Part shown: piece by piece, positions 50,788-60,251 of the stretch
Numbering within the stretch: position 1 is the stretch's first letter
How the letters are laid out: every line of letters begins with the position of its first letter
Source: Hyphomicrobium_A sp963724945
Lineage (GTDB): Bacteria; Pseudomonadota; Alphaproteobacteria; Rhizobiales; Hyphomicrobiaceae
NCBI GenBank assembly: GCA_963724945.1
Contig: CAVRWL010000002.1
Span: 248,001-312,000, forward strand
DNA length: 64,000 nucleotides
Reading direction: 5' to 3'
Program-made: the position numbers and the translations under genes
The notes under the pieces: model-generated
Told to the model about the DNA's origin: nothing
Seen by the model: only the letters and a program-made list of their open reading frames with translations
Database searches by the model: none

Positions 50788-51745
50788 ATGGCCATCGTCA
50801 GGGCAACGGAGGAAGCGATCCGCACCGCGGCCGAGCTCTTGCGCGCAGGCCGTCTCGTCGCGTTCCCGACCGAGACCGTCTACGGGCTCGGCGGGGATGC
50901 GACCAACGGGCGCGCGGTCGCGGCGATCTTCGCGGCGAAGGGGCGCCCGCGCTTCAATCCGCTGATCGTGCACCTGCCGGACGCCGCGCACGCTGCGGAG
51001 CACGCCGCGTTCACCCCGCTCGCGCAGCGCCTTGCCGAAGCGTTCTGGCCCGGGCCGCTGACGCTTGTCCTCGAGCGCCGCGCGCAGTCGAGCCTTTCCG
51101 ATCTCGTCGGCGCAGGGCTCGACACGGTGGCGCTGCGTGTGCCCGATCACCCGGTCGCGCAGGCCCTGCTGCGCGCGGTCGATCGCCCGCTCGCGGCGCC
51201 ATCGGCCAACCGCTCGGGCGCCGTGAGCCCGACGCGCGCCGAGCACGTCCTCGCCGATCTCGACGACAAGGTCGATTTGATCCTCGATGCGGGTCCAACC
51301 GCGCACGGACTCGAATTCGACCATCCTTGATGCTCGCGGCGAGGCGCCGGTGCTGCTGCGCTCCGGCGCCATCCCGGCAGAGACGATCGAGGCGGTTGCA
51401 GGCCAGCCGCTGGTGCGCGCGGCGTTGCAGGGCGCGCGGCCGAGCGCGCCGGGCCAACTCGAGAGCCACTATGCGCCCCGCGCCAAGGTGCGCCTCGGCG
51501 CCAGCGATGTGAGAGGGGGCGAGGCGCTTCTGGCGTTCGGCGCACGCGTGCCGACGACGGCGGGGGCCGTCATCAACCTGAGCGAGACGGGCGATCTTAT
51601 GGAGGCGGCGGCCAATCTCTTTGCCGCCCTGCGCGCGCTCGATCAATCAGGTGCGCAGACCATTGCCGTCATGCCGGTCCCCGAGCATGGGCTCGGGGAA
51701 GCGATCAACGACCGCTTGCGGCGCGCAGCGGCGCCGCGGTCCTGA
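50788..51745 (+). pseudogene. Sua5/TsaC L-threonylcarbamoyladenylate synthase, split by one frameshift
   Basis: The first frame (from ATG 50788) encodes a complete YrdC/Sua5 catalytic domain: LVAFPTETVYGLGGDATNGR, FNPLIVHL, FWPGPLTLVLERRA and AAPSANRSGAVSPT. At about 51316 the reading moves by +1 and the second frame continues with STILDARGEAPVLLRSG and the Sua5 C-terminal domain (GQLESHYAPRAKVRL). Removing a single T from the GAATTCG at 51313-51319 restores the family sequence GLESTILD. Sua5 makes t6A of tRNA and is usually essential, so a sequencing indel is as likely as real inactivation. The FAD-linked oxidase downstream is its usual rhizobial neighbour. Confidence 0.85.
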
Positions 51746-51764
51746 GACGCAGCCAAAGCCAGTC

Positions 51765-51965
51765 TCAATTGCCAAAAGCTTGATTGGAGCGGGACGTCAC
51801 AAACGGCGCATCGGCGGTGAGCGAAGCCACGCTGGCCGGCGCATCGCTGACCGTCGCCACGCGCGCTTTGGTCGGCGCAAACTTGTCCGGCCAAGTCGCG
51901 GCGATGAGGTAGGCCGAAAGCAGAGACAGGTTCGCCAAGGTGAAACTGATGATCAACCTTCGCAT
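51765..51965 (-). CDS. Short hypothetical protein with signal or anchor helix
   Basis: 66 aa from ATG 51965 with a GGGGG stretch upstream (a longer start at 52001 is possible). N-terminal hydrophobic segment LIISFTLANLSLLSAYLIAA followed by a Thr/Ala/Ser/Val-rich tail (RVATVSDAPASVASLTADAP). Weakly supported; it could be spurious, but the spacing and composition fit a secreted or anchored peptide. Confidence 0.4.
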   Translation of the reverse strand: MRRLIISFTLANLSLLSAYLIAATWPDKFAPTKARVATVSDAPASVASLTADAPFVTSRSNQAFGN

Positions 51966-52082
51966 CGATGCCGCCCCCAAAAGCATTCGATTTAGATGCA
52001 TGGAGGTCTAAAGTGATTTGGAAGCCGGGAGAACCGGCGTTTCGTTGCATTAGCGCCTAGTCCACAGTTTGGACTGCCGTCT

Positions 52083-53567
52083 GTGGAAATCAGGGTTAAG
52101 GAAAGCCAGGTCGTGAGCACCCGGACGACAGGACGAGCGACACGCAGCGGCAACGCACGCAGCGCGAATGCGTTGCAGCGGCTCGTCGACTTCGTCGGGC
52201 CCGAGCACGCCATTAGCGACCCCGACCTACAGCTTCCTTACCTGCGTGAGTGGCGCGACCGCTACGAGGGAAGGGCCGCGCTCGTGCTGCGGCCGGGCAG
52301 CACGGCCGAGGTTGCGCAGGTTCTTGCGATCGCCAACGAGGCCGGCATCGGCATCGTCCCGCAAGCAGGCAATACGGGGCTCGTCGGCGGCCAGATCCCC
52401 TCAGCCAGTGGCGCCGAGGTCGTGCTCTCCGTCGCAAGGCTCAAGCGCGTGCGCGAGGTGGATGGCGCGGGAACCGCGATGATCGTCGAGGCGGGGCTTA
52501 CGCTGCAGGAGGCCCAAGGCGTGGCCGAGCGCGCCGGCAGGCTCTTTCCCTTGAGCCTGCCTTCGGAAGGCAGCTGCCAGATCGGCGGCGTGCTCGCGAC
52601 CAACGCGGGCGGCGTCGGCGTGCTCGCCTACGGCAACGCCCGCGGCCTGGCGCTCGGGCTCGAGGTGGTGCTGGCGGACGGGCAGATCTGGAACGGGCTC
52701 AGGACGCTCAAGAAGGACAACACGGGCTACGACCTGCGCGACCTCTTCATCGGCTCGGAAGGAACGCTCGGCGTCATCACCGCAGCCGCCTTGAAGCTCT
52801 ATCCGCGCCCCGCGGAGAAGGCGACGGCGTTCGCCGCGCTGCCCGACGCCGCCTCCGCGCTCGCCCTCTTTCGCTTGGCCGAGACGCGCACGCACGCGGG
52901 CCTCACGGCCTTCGAGTTCATGAGCCGCCTCACTGTCGATCTCGTGCTGCGCCACGTGCCCAATACGCGCCTGCCGCTGCGCGAGCCGGCGCCGTGGTAC
53001 GCGCTGATCGAGATCTCGAGCGCGACGGCCGACGGTGCGGCCGCGAGCGCCATGGAGCAATTGCTCGCGGAGGCCGACGCGACGGGCATCATCGGCGAGG
53101 CCGTCATCGCCAACTCGCTCTCACAAGCGCAGAGCCTGTGGCGCTTACGCGAGGCGGCATCGGAAGCGCAGAAGCCCGAAGGCGGCTCAATCAAGCACGA
53201 CATCTCCGTGCCCATCGCGCGCATCCCGGAGTTTCTGGAGAAGGCGGCGGTTGTCGTCGAGGCGGTGTGCCCCGGTGCACGCCCCGTGGCCTTCGGCCAC
53301 TTCGGTGACGGCAACGTGCACTACAACGTCTCGCAGCCACCGGGCATGGACAAGGCGCGCTTTTTGGCGCTGTGGGAGAGGATGTCGGGCGCCGTGCACG
53401 ACCTCGTCGCGGCGACGGGCGGCTCCATCTCGGCCGAGCACGGCATAGGGCAGATGAAGCGCTCAGAGCTCGTGCGCTTCAAGAGCCCCGTGGAGATGGC
53501 CCTGATGCGCAAGATCAAGGCCGCGCTCGATCCCAAGGGCATCTTGAACCCGGGCAAGCTGCTGTAG
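52083..53567 (+). CDS. FAD-linked oxidoreductase (D-2-hydroxy acid dehydrogenase, GlcD family)
   Basis: 494 aa from GTG 52083; GTG 52113 is possible. FAD-binding type-4 domain with VPQAGNTGLVGGQIP and LFIGSEGTLGVITAAALKLY, then the FAD-oxidase C-terminal domain with FGHFGDGNVHYNV (His motif) and EHGIGQMKRSEL. Likely oxidises D-lactate or D-2-hydroxyglutarate. Partner gene for the Sua5 gene in rhizobial order. Confidence 0.93.
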   Translation: MEIRVKESQVVSTRTTGRATRSGNARSANALQRLVDFVGPEHAISDPDLQLPYLREWRDRYEGRAALVLRPGSTAEVAQVLAIANEAGIGIVPQAGNTGLVGGQIPSASGAEVVLSVARLKRVREVDGAGTAMIVEAGLTLQEAQGVAERAGRLFPLSLPSEGSCQIGGVLATNAGGVGVLAYGNARGLALGLEVVLADGQIWNGLRTLKKDNTGYDLRDLFIGSEGTLGVITAAALKLYPRPAEKATAFAALPDAASALALFRLAETRTHAGLTAFEFMSRLTVDLVLRHVPNTRLPLREPAPWYALIEISSATADGAAASAMEQLLAEADATGIIGEAVIANSLSQAQSLWRLREAASEAQKPEGGSIKHDISVPIARIPEFLEKAAVVVEAVCPGARPVAFGHFGDGNVHYNVSQPPGMDKARFLALWERMSGAVHDLVAATGGSISAEHGIGQMKRSELVRFKSPVEMALMRKIKAALDPKGILNPGKLL

Positions 53568-53705
53568 CCTCGGTACGCCTCGCATCCTCGACAGCCTCGA
53601 TGCACGCCGCGCCTGCGCCAACAAACTGTCACACAATTGCAGCTGCGTTGGGCTCGACGCAGATGTATTGTCCCTGGCCGCGGGTTCGCATCGAGGGAGG
53701 CGCTC

Positions 53706-54383
53706 GTGACATCCGTTCCGACAAACCGTCAAAGACCCGCGCGGCTCAGCCGGCGCGAGTTCGTCGTCGCGTCGCTCGCAGCGTCGCTTTCCGCAACGAC
53801 GCGATTGGCGGCGCTCGCGGCCCATACGTGGGGCTCTTTCAAGGGCGAGGTCGTCGCCAAATGGCTGTCCGATGGCCGCACCATGCAGCTGACCGAGCCA
53901 TTCGAGTATATCGGCCCCGGTGGCCGCAAATGGCCTGTGCCCAAAGGTATCAAAGTCGACGGCGCCTCCATTCCGAGCGCATTTTGGAGCATCATCGGCG
54001 GCCCGTTCGAAGGCCGCTACCGCGAGCCGTCGGTCGTGCACGACTTCTACTGCGACGTTCGCACGCGCAAGTTCGAGGATGTGCACCAAGCCTTTTACGA
54101 CGCGATGCTCTGCGCCGGAGTCGGACCCAAGCGGGCGTGGCTCATGTACGAAGCCGTTTTACGGTTCGGCCCGCATTGGGCCGATCCGAAGGTGGATCCC
54201 CGCTGCGAGACGGTGGACGAAAACTATGATTTTGCCCGCTGCGCCCGCAACTTCGCGGTGCCGGAGATAGAATGGCCCAAGGCCGGCAAGACCGAGCTGT
54301 TGCGCTTTGTCGAGGAGGCGCAGGGGCAGGCCGACCCGAAGGATCTCGCCAAGCTGCGCCAGTCGATTGAGAAGGCGCCCTAG
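53706..54383 (+). CDS. Tat-exported DUF1353 family protein
   Basis: 225 aa from GTG 53706 with GGAGG upstream; the frame extends to 53637. Twin-arginine signal SRREFVVASLAASLSATTRL. The core matches DUF1353: KWPVPKGIKVDGASIPSAFW then IIGGPFEGRYREPSVVHDFY, where the His-Asp pair is family-typical. Function unknown in the family, which often occurs in phages and inside exported proteins. It ends 1 bp from the following start. Confidence 0.85.
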   Translation: MTSVPTNRQRPARLSRREFVVASLAASLSATTRLAALAAHTWGSFKGEVVAKWLSDGRTMQLTEPFEYIGPGGRKWPVPKGIKVDGASIPSAFWSIIGGPFEGRYREPSVVHDFYCDVRTRKFEDVHQAFYDAMLCAGVGPKRAWLMYEAVLRFGPHWADPKVDPRCETVDENYDFARCARNFAVPEIEWPKAGKTELLRFVEEAQGQADPKDLAKLRQSIEKAP

Positions 54384-54384
54384 C

Positions 54385-55724
54385 ATGGCGCCTCTGCAAG
54401 GAGCGACGCGCAGATGCAGCCGAGCGCGACTTGCTGCGTTGCGCATCGCGGCCTGTCTCATCGGTGCGTCCTTTTCAGGCGGCGCCCTTGCAGCCGAGCT
54501 CACGCCCATCGACAGTCCATTTTGCCATCTTCTGCTCAACGGCGACATCGCGGACGGCGACGCCGACGCCTTCAAGGCCGCCGTCGAGCGCACCGCCAAG
54601 GCGCTGCATGAGCGCCTGCAGCTGCGCGCGCAGGCCGAAACGTACAACCTCAAGATGGGATCACCGGCGGCGCCCAACTCGCTCGAGGCCGAGGTCAAGC
54701 AGAAGCTGTACCGGCCGATGCAGATCGAAGCGACCACATATGAGCGCTATCAGCGCAGCCGAGTTCGCCGCGCCGGTGCTGCAGGGGGAGACCAACATCG
54801 TGCATGTCTGCCTCAACAGCCCGGGCGGCAGCTTTGCGGAGGCGCAGACGGATCATCGAGTACATGACGCGCGGAGACGGCGTCGCGACCGTCGTGAGGG
54901 CGGGCGATTCCTGCTACTCGGCGTGCGCCCTCGTTTTCATGTTCGGCAACATGCGCACTTTCGGCGAAAACAGGTTTATCGACCGGCGATTGGACGTGCG
55001 CGGCAAGCTCGGCTTCCACGCGCCCTACGTCACGGCCGAGACGATTGTGCCCGAGGAGGTCGTTGCCAAAGCCTATCAAGCCGGAATCCAAGCGGTTGCG
55101 AACCTTCTCGAGCTCGACAAGAAGGGGTTTCTAAACAGGGCGCTGGTCGTTGATTTCCTGCGAACGGGACCCAAGTCGTTTCTCAACCTCGACACGGTCG
55201 GAAAGGCCGGAGAATGGGTGGTCGAGCTGATGGGCTATAGGGTCCCCGACGACCCGACGCCGGACATGCTGGCGCAGGCTTGCACAAACGACATCGCGTG
55301 GGCGGCCCGCCGCCGCACGTCGTCCTCACCCGGCAACTTGCCGAGCCACTACGATCTTTCCAGCAACTGGCTCAAAGGACAGGCGCCCACGGACGTGTTT
55401 CCGGTATCGCGGATGGTGGACATCGACGCGACACGGCGGCTGTTCGCGCGCCCGACGAGCAACGAGGAGAACGAGAAGACCGACTCGATCTGCTGCGTCG
55501 TGAAGTTGCAGAAGTACGACAGCCGCGCCAATCCCATCGCCCTTCGCATCGAGCACGAGAAACGGTTCGACGCGCACAGCGTGTGCCAAAAGCGAACGAA
55601 GCCTGCACCCTTCTCGGTGCCCCTAAAGAGGCCGCTGGTCGGGGCGGAGGGCTTCTCGGGCACGACCCCGGCCTGGTTCCTCTATCCTCCCTCCACACCG
55701 CTCGCCGCCATTGCGGCCCATTGA
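54385..55724 (+). pseudogene. Periplasmic ClpP-fold-like protein (COG3904-like), broken by two frameshifts
   Basis: Begins at ATG 54385 with a signal peptide (AACLIGASFSGGALA). Frame 1 runs to about 54750 (FCHLLLNGDIADGDADAFKA, SLEAEVKQKLYRP), frame 2 to about 54847 (EFAAPVLQGETNIVHVCLNS, PGGSFAEA), and frame 3 to the stop at 55724 (RRIIEYMTRGDGVATVVRAG, DSCYSACALVFMFG). Both changes are +1; dropping one base at each point joins the parts into one protein of about 445 aa. The SPGG and CYSACA segments fit the ClpP/crotonase-like serine motif seen in this group. Either a decayed gene or sequencing error. Confidence 0.75.
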
Positions 55725-55735
55725 GCCGAAGGCGG

Positions 55736-57133
55736 CTAATCGCGCGCGACGACCGCAAGCGTCGCCCGCTCGAGCAGCGACTGCTTCTTGGCTACGTTGG
55801 CGAGCTCCTCCGCCGTTATCGCCACCGCCTCGCGGATCTGGTCCTTGGTGTGCTTGGAGGTAATGAAGAACCGCAGCCGCGCGGCCTTCATCGGCACCGC
55901 CGGGCTGATGATCGGCAGCGCATTGATGCCGCGCGCGAGCAGCCGGTCGGTCATGCGCACCGAGCGGATCGAGCAGCCAATGAGGATCGGCACCACCGAG
56001 TAGCCGGCGCTCGTCATGGTATCGAGCCCGGCCTTCTTCGCCTCCTCCAAAAAGAACTTTCCGTTCTCCTGCAGCTGATGCACGCGCTGCGGCTCCGCGA
56101 CGAGCAGCTCGAGCGCGGCGAGCGCGGCGGCGGCGCCCGGCGGGGAGAGGCCGACGGAGTAGACGAAGCCCGGCGAATGGTACTTCAGCATGTCGACCAG
56201 GTCTTTGTTGCCGCAGATGTAGCCGCCGCAGGAGCCCAGCGTCTTCGACAGCGTGCCCATCCAGATGTCGACGTCGCGGAAGTCGACGCCGTAGTGCTCG
56301 CCGACGCCGCGCCCCGTCTTGCCGAGCACGCCGAGCGAGTGCGCTTCATCGACCATGAGCCAGCAGCCGTACTTCTTCTTGATCTCGATGAGGCGCGGCA
56401 GATCGGGGAAGTCCCCGTCCATGGAATAGAGGCCCTCGGTGACGATCAGGCAGTTCTTGTGCTGCTTGCGGTGCTCCTTGAGGACCTTCTCCAGGTCGTC
56501 GAAGTTGTTGTGGCGGAAAGGAAGCGTGGTGGCGCGCGACAGCTTTGCGCCCATGAGCCCCGAGTTGTGCATCAGGCTGTCGTGCACGATGAGGTCGTCG
56601 GGGGCCATCAGGGCGCCGATCGTCGACACGTTGGTCGCGTGCCCGGAGACGTAGGCGATGCAGTCCTCGGTCTCGTAGAAGTCGGCGAGCGCCTTCTCGA
56701 GCTTCTGGTGCAGCGCGCGCTCGCCCGCGACGAGGCGGCTCGCAGAAACCGAGGTGCCCATCTCCTCCACCGCGCCTTGCGCCGCCTTGGCGACCGCCGG
56801 CTCCTGGTTGAGGCCGAGGTAGTCGTAGGAGGCGAAGTTGATGAGCTCGCGCCCCTTGCTCTTGGTGGTGGCGCCGAGGCGCCCCTCGTGCACGTGGTAG
56901 AATGGGTTTGGAAGTCCGAACATGGAAGCAAGCTCGCGGTGCTTGTTCATCGACAGCGCGGTGTCGTGCTCGGAGAACGGCATCGCGGGCGCGAACTCTT
57001 CTGGCGCAGGCACGTTGGCGCCGAGCGAGCGGGCGAGCGATCGCGCCGCCCCCTTGAGGCCGGCCGAGGTCCTCTCGACCGCATCGATCCACACCGCCTG
57101 GTCCTGACGCTGCTCTTTACTCTTGTCTGACAT
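55736..57133 (-). CDS. Alpha-oxoamine synthase (KBL/BioF/serine palmitoyltransferase family)
   Basis: 465 aa. PLP-enzyme core with INFASYDYLGL, SGHATNVSTI, VDEAHSLGVLG, and the PLP lysine in GTLSKTLGSCGGYICG. An N-terminal extension of about 80 residues precedes it (MSDKSKEQRQDQAVWIDAVE). The family condenses acyl-CoA or acyl-ACP with an amino acid; substrates range from glycine (KBL) to serine (SPT). Best described as an SPT- or BioF-like enzyme with unknown acyl donor. Stands alone. Confidence 0.88.
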   Translation of the reverse strand: MSDKSKEQRQDQAVWIDAVERTSAGLKGAARSLARSLGANVPAPEEFAPAMPFSEHDTALSMNKHRELASMFGLPNPFYHVHEGRLGATTKSKGRELINFASYDYLGLNQEPAVAKAAQGAVEEMGTSVSASRLVAGERALHQKLEKALADFYETEDCIAYVSGHATNVSTIGALMAPDDLIVHDSLMHNSGLMGAKLSRATTLPFRHNNFDDLEKVLKEHRKQHKNCLIVTEGLYSMDGDFPDLPRLIEIKKKYGCWLMVDEAHSLGVLGKTGRGVGEHYGVDFRDVDIWMGTLSKTLGSCGGYICGNKDLVDMLKYHSPGFVYSVGLSPPGAAAALAALELLVAEPQRVHQLQENGKFFLEEAKKAGLDTMTSAGYSVVPILIGCSIRSVRMTDRLLARGINALPIISPAVPMKAARLRFFITSKHTKDQIREAVAITAEELANVAKKQSLLERATLAVVARD

Positions 57134-57301
57134 CTTGGACTGCCCCTTTGGTAACCAACCCGTCGCTCAAGCCTAGTGGAGGCCACTCGGCTGCTCCGGT
57201 GCATGCGAGGCCTAACCGTTCCGGGGCAAATCTTGCCTTGCCGAACAGGGCATGGTCAAATCGCCCACAAACTAGAATAGCCGCAAATTGCGGAGCACGC
57301 G

Positions 57302-57866
57302 ATGGTGACAGCGATGGAAGCGACGCGATTTCTTCCCTTCCTCGAGGCGGCCGAGGAGCGCTCCGTCCTTGCGGCGGCGCCGACGAAGTCCTTTGCCCGC
57401 GATGAGGTGGTTCTGGACCAAAACGTGCCGTTGCGCGCCATCTTCTTCATCGAGGACGGCTTGGTGCGCGTCGAGCGGCAGGAGCGGTCGGCGACGGCGC
57501 TGCTGGCGGTGCTGGAGGCCGGCGAGTTCTTCGGCGAGATGTCGTTCGTGGACGGCGCACCCACGAGCGCGCGGGTCGTGGCCGATGCCCCGACGCGGCT
57601 GCGCGTCATCGACGAGGCAACGATCGACAAGCTCATTCAATCGGACCCGAGCTTCGCCGGCCGGCTCTATCGCTCGATCGCCGCGATCCTCGCGGAACGC
57701 CTGCGCCTCACGTCAGCGCACCTCGACTGTCTCATTGAAGGGCATCGACTTCTACAGCCACATCAGAAGCGAGATCGAGGCCGCCGCCGCCAAGCTTCCG
57801 CAGCCCGATTGGCGCGCGGGCCTTATCGCGGCGGTCGTCGAGCGCGAGGACAAGCCGCAAGGGTAA
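57302..57866 (+). pseudogene. Cyclic-nucleotide-binding domain protein, frameshifted near the end
   Basis: From ATG 57302 (GGAG upstream) the frame encodes a CRP/FNR-type cNMP-binding domain: FLEAAEERSVLAAAPTKSFA, IFFIEDGLVRVERQ, LEAGEFFGEMSFVDGAPTSA then RVVADAPTRLRVID. Near 57735 the coding moves by +1 and continues as GIDFYSHIRSEIEAAAAKLP to a stop at 57866. Without correction the frame runs on through the next gene's antisense to 58129. No DNA-binding helix-turn-helix is seen, so this group is not a classical transcription factor. Indel or decay. Confidence 0.75.
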
Positions 57867-57873
57867 GGCCCCC

Positions 57874-59349
57874 TCAGGAGCCGGAGCGCTTCAGCCAGCT
57901 CGCTTTGATCCAGTCGTCGGTGCCGAACAGCCAGCGGCGGAACCCGTGCTCCTGCGTCTCGTCCTTCGTTTCGTCCTTTGTCTTGTCCTCGAGCGCAAGC
58001 TGCGACAGCGCCTCCATGTCCGCGCAGAGGCGCTCGAGCATCTCCAGCCGCTTCGTCCCGTCCTCCTGCACGGAGCCAATGCGGGCGTTGATGAGGTGGA
58101 TCTCGCCCGATTCGTTGCTGCGCCACTGATCCATCGATCCCGCCAGCAACTGCTGGTTGACGTTGAGCTTCGTCAGCGCCTCCTGCACCTCTGCGAGCTC
58201 GGCTGCGACCTTCTCCGCCTGCGCCTCGAGCACCTTCTCGATCGCGACGATGCGATCACCGAGGCTCGCGCCGAGCGCGACGCGATCGCGTTCGAGATCC
58301 GCAGCGAGGAGCTGCATTCGCTCGGCAATCGAGGGCTGGTTGCTGCCGTCCGTCGTGCCGCAGCCGAGCGCGCTGACGAGCGCCTTCACGTCGGCGGAAA
58401 GCGCCGACAAGGCATCGAGCCGCTCCGCGCGCTCCTCCGCCAGCGACCGCTCCAGCGCCGCAAGCCGCTCGCTCAACGCGGCCTCGCCCGCGCCGTTGCG
58501 GGCGCGCACTGTGTCCTCGATGGCATCGACGCGTTGGGCGACGGCCTCCAGGTCGAGCGTCGCCGGCGTGGCGCTCGCGAGCGCGGCCTCCACCGCCTCC
58601 AGCCGGTCCGACATGGCGCGCTCGATCTCGGCGAGGCGGTCGAGCATCCCCTGCATGATCGTGTACTCGGAGGGGCGCCTCGGCTCCACGCGGGGTGCGC
58701 GCCGGGCAAGCTGGCCCGCGGGCGCCGCGCCCTGCAGCCGTTCGGGCTCTGCGGCCTCGGCGAGGCGCACCTCATTGGCGTAGCGCGACTGGCGCGCAGA
58801 TCCGAGCGAGCTCCAGAAGTCGCGCGAGCCGCGTGGCAAATGACGCAGCAAGAGCGCACTGCCGGGGATGTCGCTGCGCTGGTCGATCAGCACGTAGAGG
58901 ACATCGCCGACGCCCGCGGGCCGACCCACGTGCGCGGCATGGTCGGCGGCAAGGCGCAAGACCTCCTCGACCTCCGGCGAGCGGCGCGGGCCGGCGCCGT
59001 CCTCCATGAGGCCGATCGGGATCTCGCTGGCGATGAGAACCGCGCTGTCGCGGCGCAGGAGGGGAACGCGCACGCCGCGCGCCTCGAGCTCGGCGGCGGC
59101 CGCCTCGATGCGGGTCAAGGCGTGCAAGAGGTGCTCAAGGCGCACCTCGCCGGCGCGGTGGGCGACGGCGACGTCGTAAGCGTGGTTGGCGCAGGCAAGC
59201 AGCGTCTCGTCGACCCAAATCGGCCCTGCGCCATGGCCGTGCGCGTTCGGCGCAGGCGCCGGGCCGTCGAACCCGCTCATGATGTCCGTGGAGGTCGCGC
59301 TCCAGGTGCGCGCCGTCCGCAGATCGAGATCCGCCCCCCGGTAGCCCAT
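57874..59349 (-). CDS. Clp N-domain protein with long coiled-coil tail
   Basis: 491 aa from ATG 59349 (ATG 59280 is the alternative). The first half contains a Clp R/N-type repeat domain (VRLEHLLHALTRIEAAAAEL, VEEVLRLAADHAAHVGRPAG, VGDVLYVLI), as in the N-terminus of ClpA/ClpC/ClpB. No ATPase domain follows. The second half is predicted coiled coil rich in Glu/Arg/Ala/Leu and ends with KDETKDETQEHGFRRWLFG encoded by short repeats. This could be a soluble adaptor of a Clp unfoldase; the role is inferred. Confidence 0.8.
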   Translation of the reverse strand: MGYRGADLDLRTARTWSATSTDIMSGFDGPAPAPNAHGHGAGPIWVDETLLACANHAYDVAVAHRAGEVRLEHLLHALTRIEAAAAELEARGVRVPLLRRDSAVLIASEIPIGLMEDGAGPRRSPEVEEVLRLAADHAAHVGRPAGVGDVLYVLIDQRSDIPGSALLLRHLPRGSRDFWSSLGSARQSRYANEVRLAEAAEPERLQGAAPAGQLARRAPRVEPRRPSEYTIMQGMLDRLAEIERAMSDRLEAVEAALASATPATLDLEAVAQRVDAIEDTVRARNGAGEAALSERLAALERSLAEERAERLDALSALSADVKALVSALGCGTTDGSNQPSIAERMQLLAADLERDRVALGASLGDRIVAIEKVLEAQAEKVAAELAEVQEALTKLNVNQQLLAGSMDQWRSNESGEIHLINARIGSVQEDGTKRLEMLERLCADMEALSQLALEDKTKDETKDETQEHGFRRWLFGTDDWIKASWLKRSGS

Positions 59350-59526
59350 GCTGCTCTGCTCCTCACGAACGCGCCCCCTCGCCGCCCGCAAGCCGGGCGC
59401 TCCCCTCATCCCAGCATACTCGTGATCACGCCGCCGGGCGAGAGTGCCAGCAGCGGGCAGGACCCCGGCACTAAGAAATATCATCACGCGATATCAGGTG
59501 GTTGCGACTGCGCCCTCGGGGGCACA

Positions 59527-60210
59527 TCAAATAAGCGTCGCCCCGCCGGCCGGCTCCTGCACCTCGGGCCCCTCGTTGCGCGGGTTGTTGAGCTTGCGGC
59601 TGACCTCGATGATGTCGAGCAGACCCTCGGGCGCCGGCCGCAACAGGCCCGCGACGACCTCCGCCGTGCCGGGCCGGCAGTCGAGCCAGACGTCGAAATC
59701 TTCCGGTGCCACGATCGCCGGCATGCGCTCGTGCAACGCCGACATGGCCCGGTTCGCGGCAACGGTCAGGATCGCCATGGTCTCGATCTCACTGCCGTCG
59801 GCACCCTGCCAATGCTCGAAGATGGCGGCCAGCGCCATCGGGGCGCCACTGCGCGGGCGAACGAGATGCGGGCGTTTGGCGCCGGTCTCGCCCGTCCACT
59901 CGTAGAAGCCGTCGGTGGGCACGAGGCAGCGGCGGTGACGCATGGCCGCACGGAAGGAGGGCTTGTCGGCGGCCGTCTCGCCGCGCGCATTGATGAGCAT
60001 CTTGAAGGCACGCGGGTCCTTGACCCAGCCCGGGAGAAGCCCCCAGCGCACGAGCGCCAGCTCGCGCCCACCGGCAGGCGTATTGCGCACGATGGCGACG
60101 GGCTGGGATGGCGCGATATTGTAGCGGGGCGGAAACACCGCCTCGTTGTCGTAGCGGAAGTAGGCGCGCACCGCTTCGGGCGGCGAGGTGAGGCTGTAGC
60201 GCGAGCACAT
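59527..60210 (-). CDS. SOS response-associated peptidase (SRAP, YedK/HMCES family)
   Basis: 227 aa from ATG 60210, giving the required N-terminal Met-Cys (MCSRYSLTSPPEAVRAYF). Active-site Cys2 forms a thiazolidine crosslink with abasic sites in single-strand DNA. Other residues expected for the fold are present: NIAPSQPVAIV, WGLLPGWVKDPRAFKMLINA, GFYEW and HERMPAI. Intact. Divergent from the Nudix gene across 41 bp. Confidence 0.95.
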   Translation of the reverse strand: MCSRYSLTSPPEAVRAYFRYDNEAVFPPRYNIAPSQPVAIVRNTPAGGRELALVRWGLLPGWVKDPRAFKMLINARGETAADKPSFRAAMRHRRCLVPTDGFYEWTGETGAKRPHLVRPRSGAPMALAAIFEHWQGADGSEIETMAILTVAANRAMSALHERMPAIVAPEDFDVWLDCRPGTAEVVAGLLRPAPEGLLDIIEVSRKLNNPRNEGPEVQEPAGGATLI

Positions 60211-60251
60211 GCGCGCAATGTAGCTATCGGCATGCGCGGAGAGAAGCGGGC

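Noticed and set aside
49470..51512. 680-codon plus-strand open frame
   Set aside because: Antisense to the large membrane protein and out of frame with Sua5; no motif, no signal, biased composition.
55280..57130. 616-codon plus-strand open frame
   Set aside because: Antisense to the alpha-oxoamine synthase; translation has no recognisable domain.
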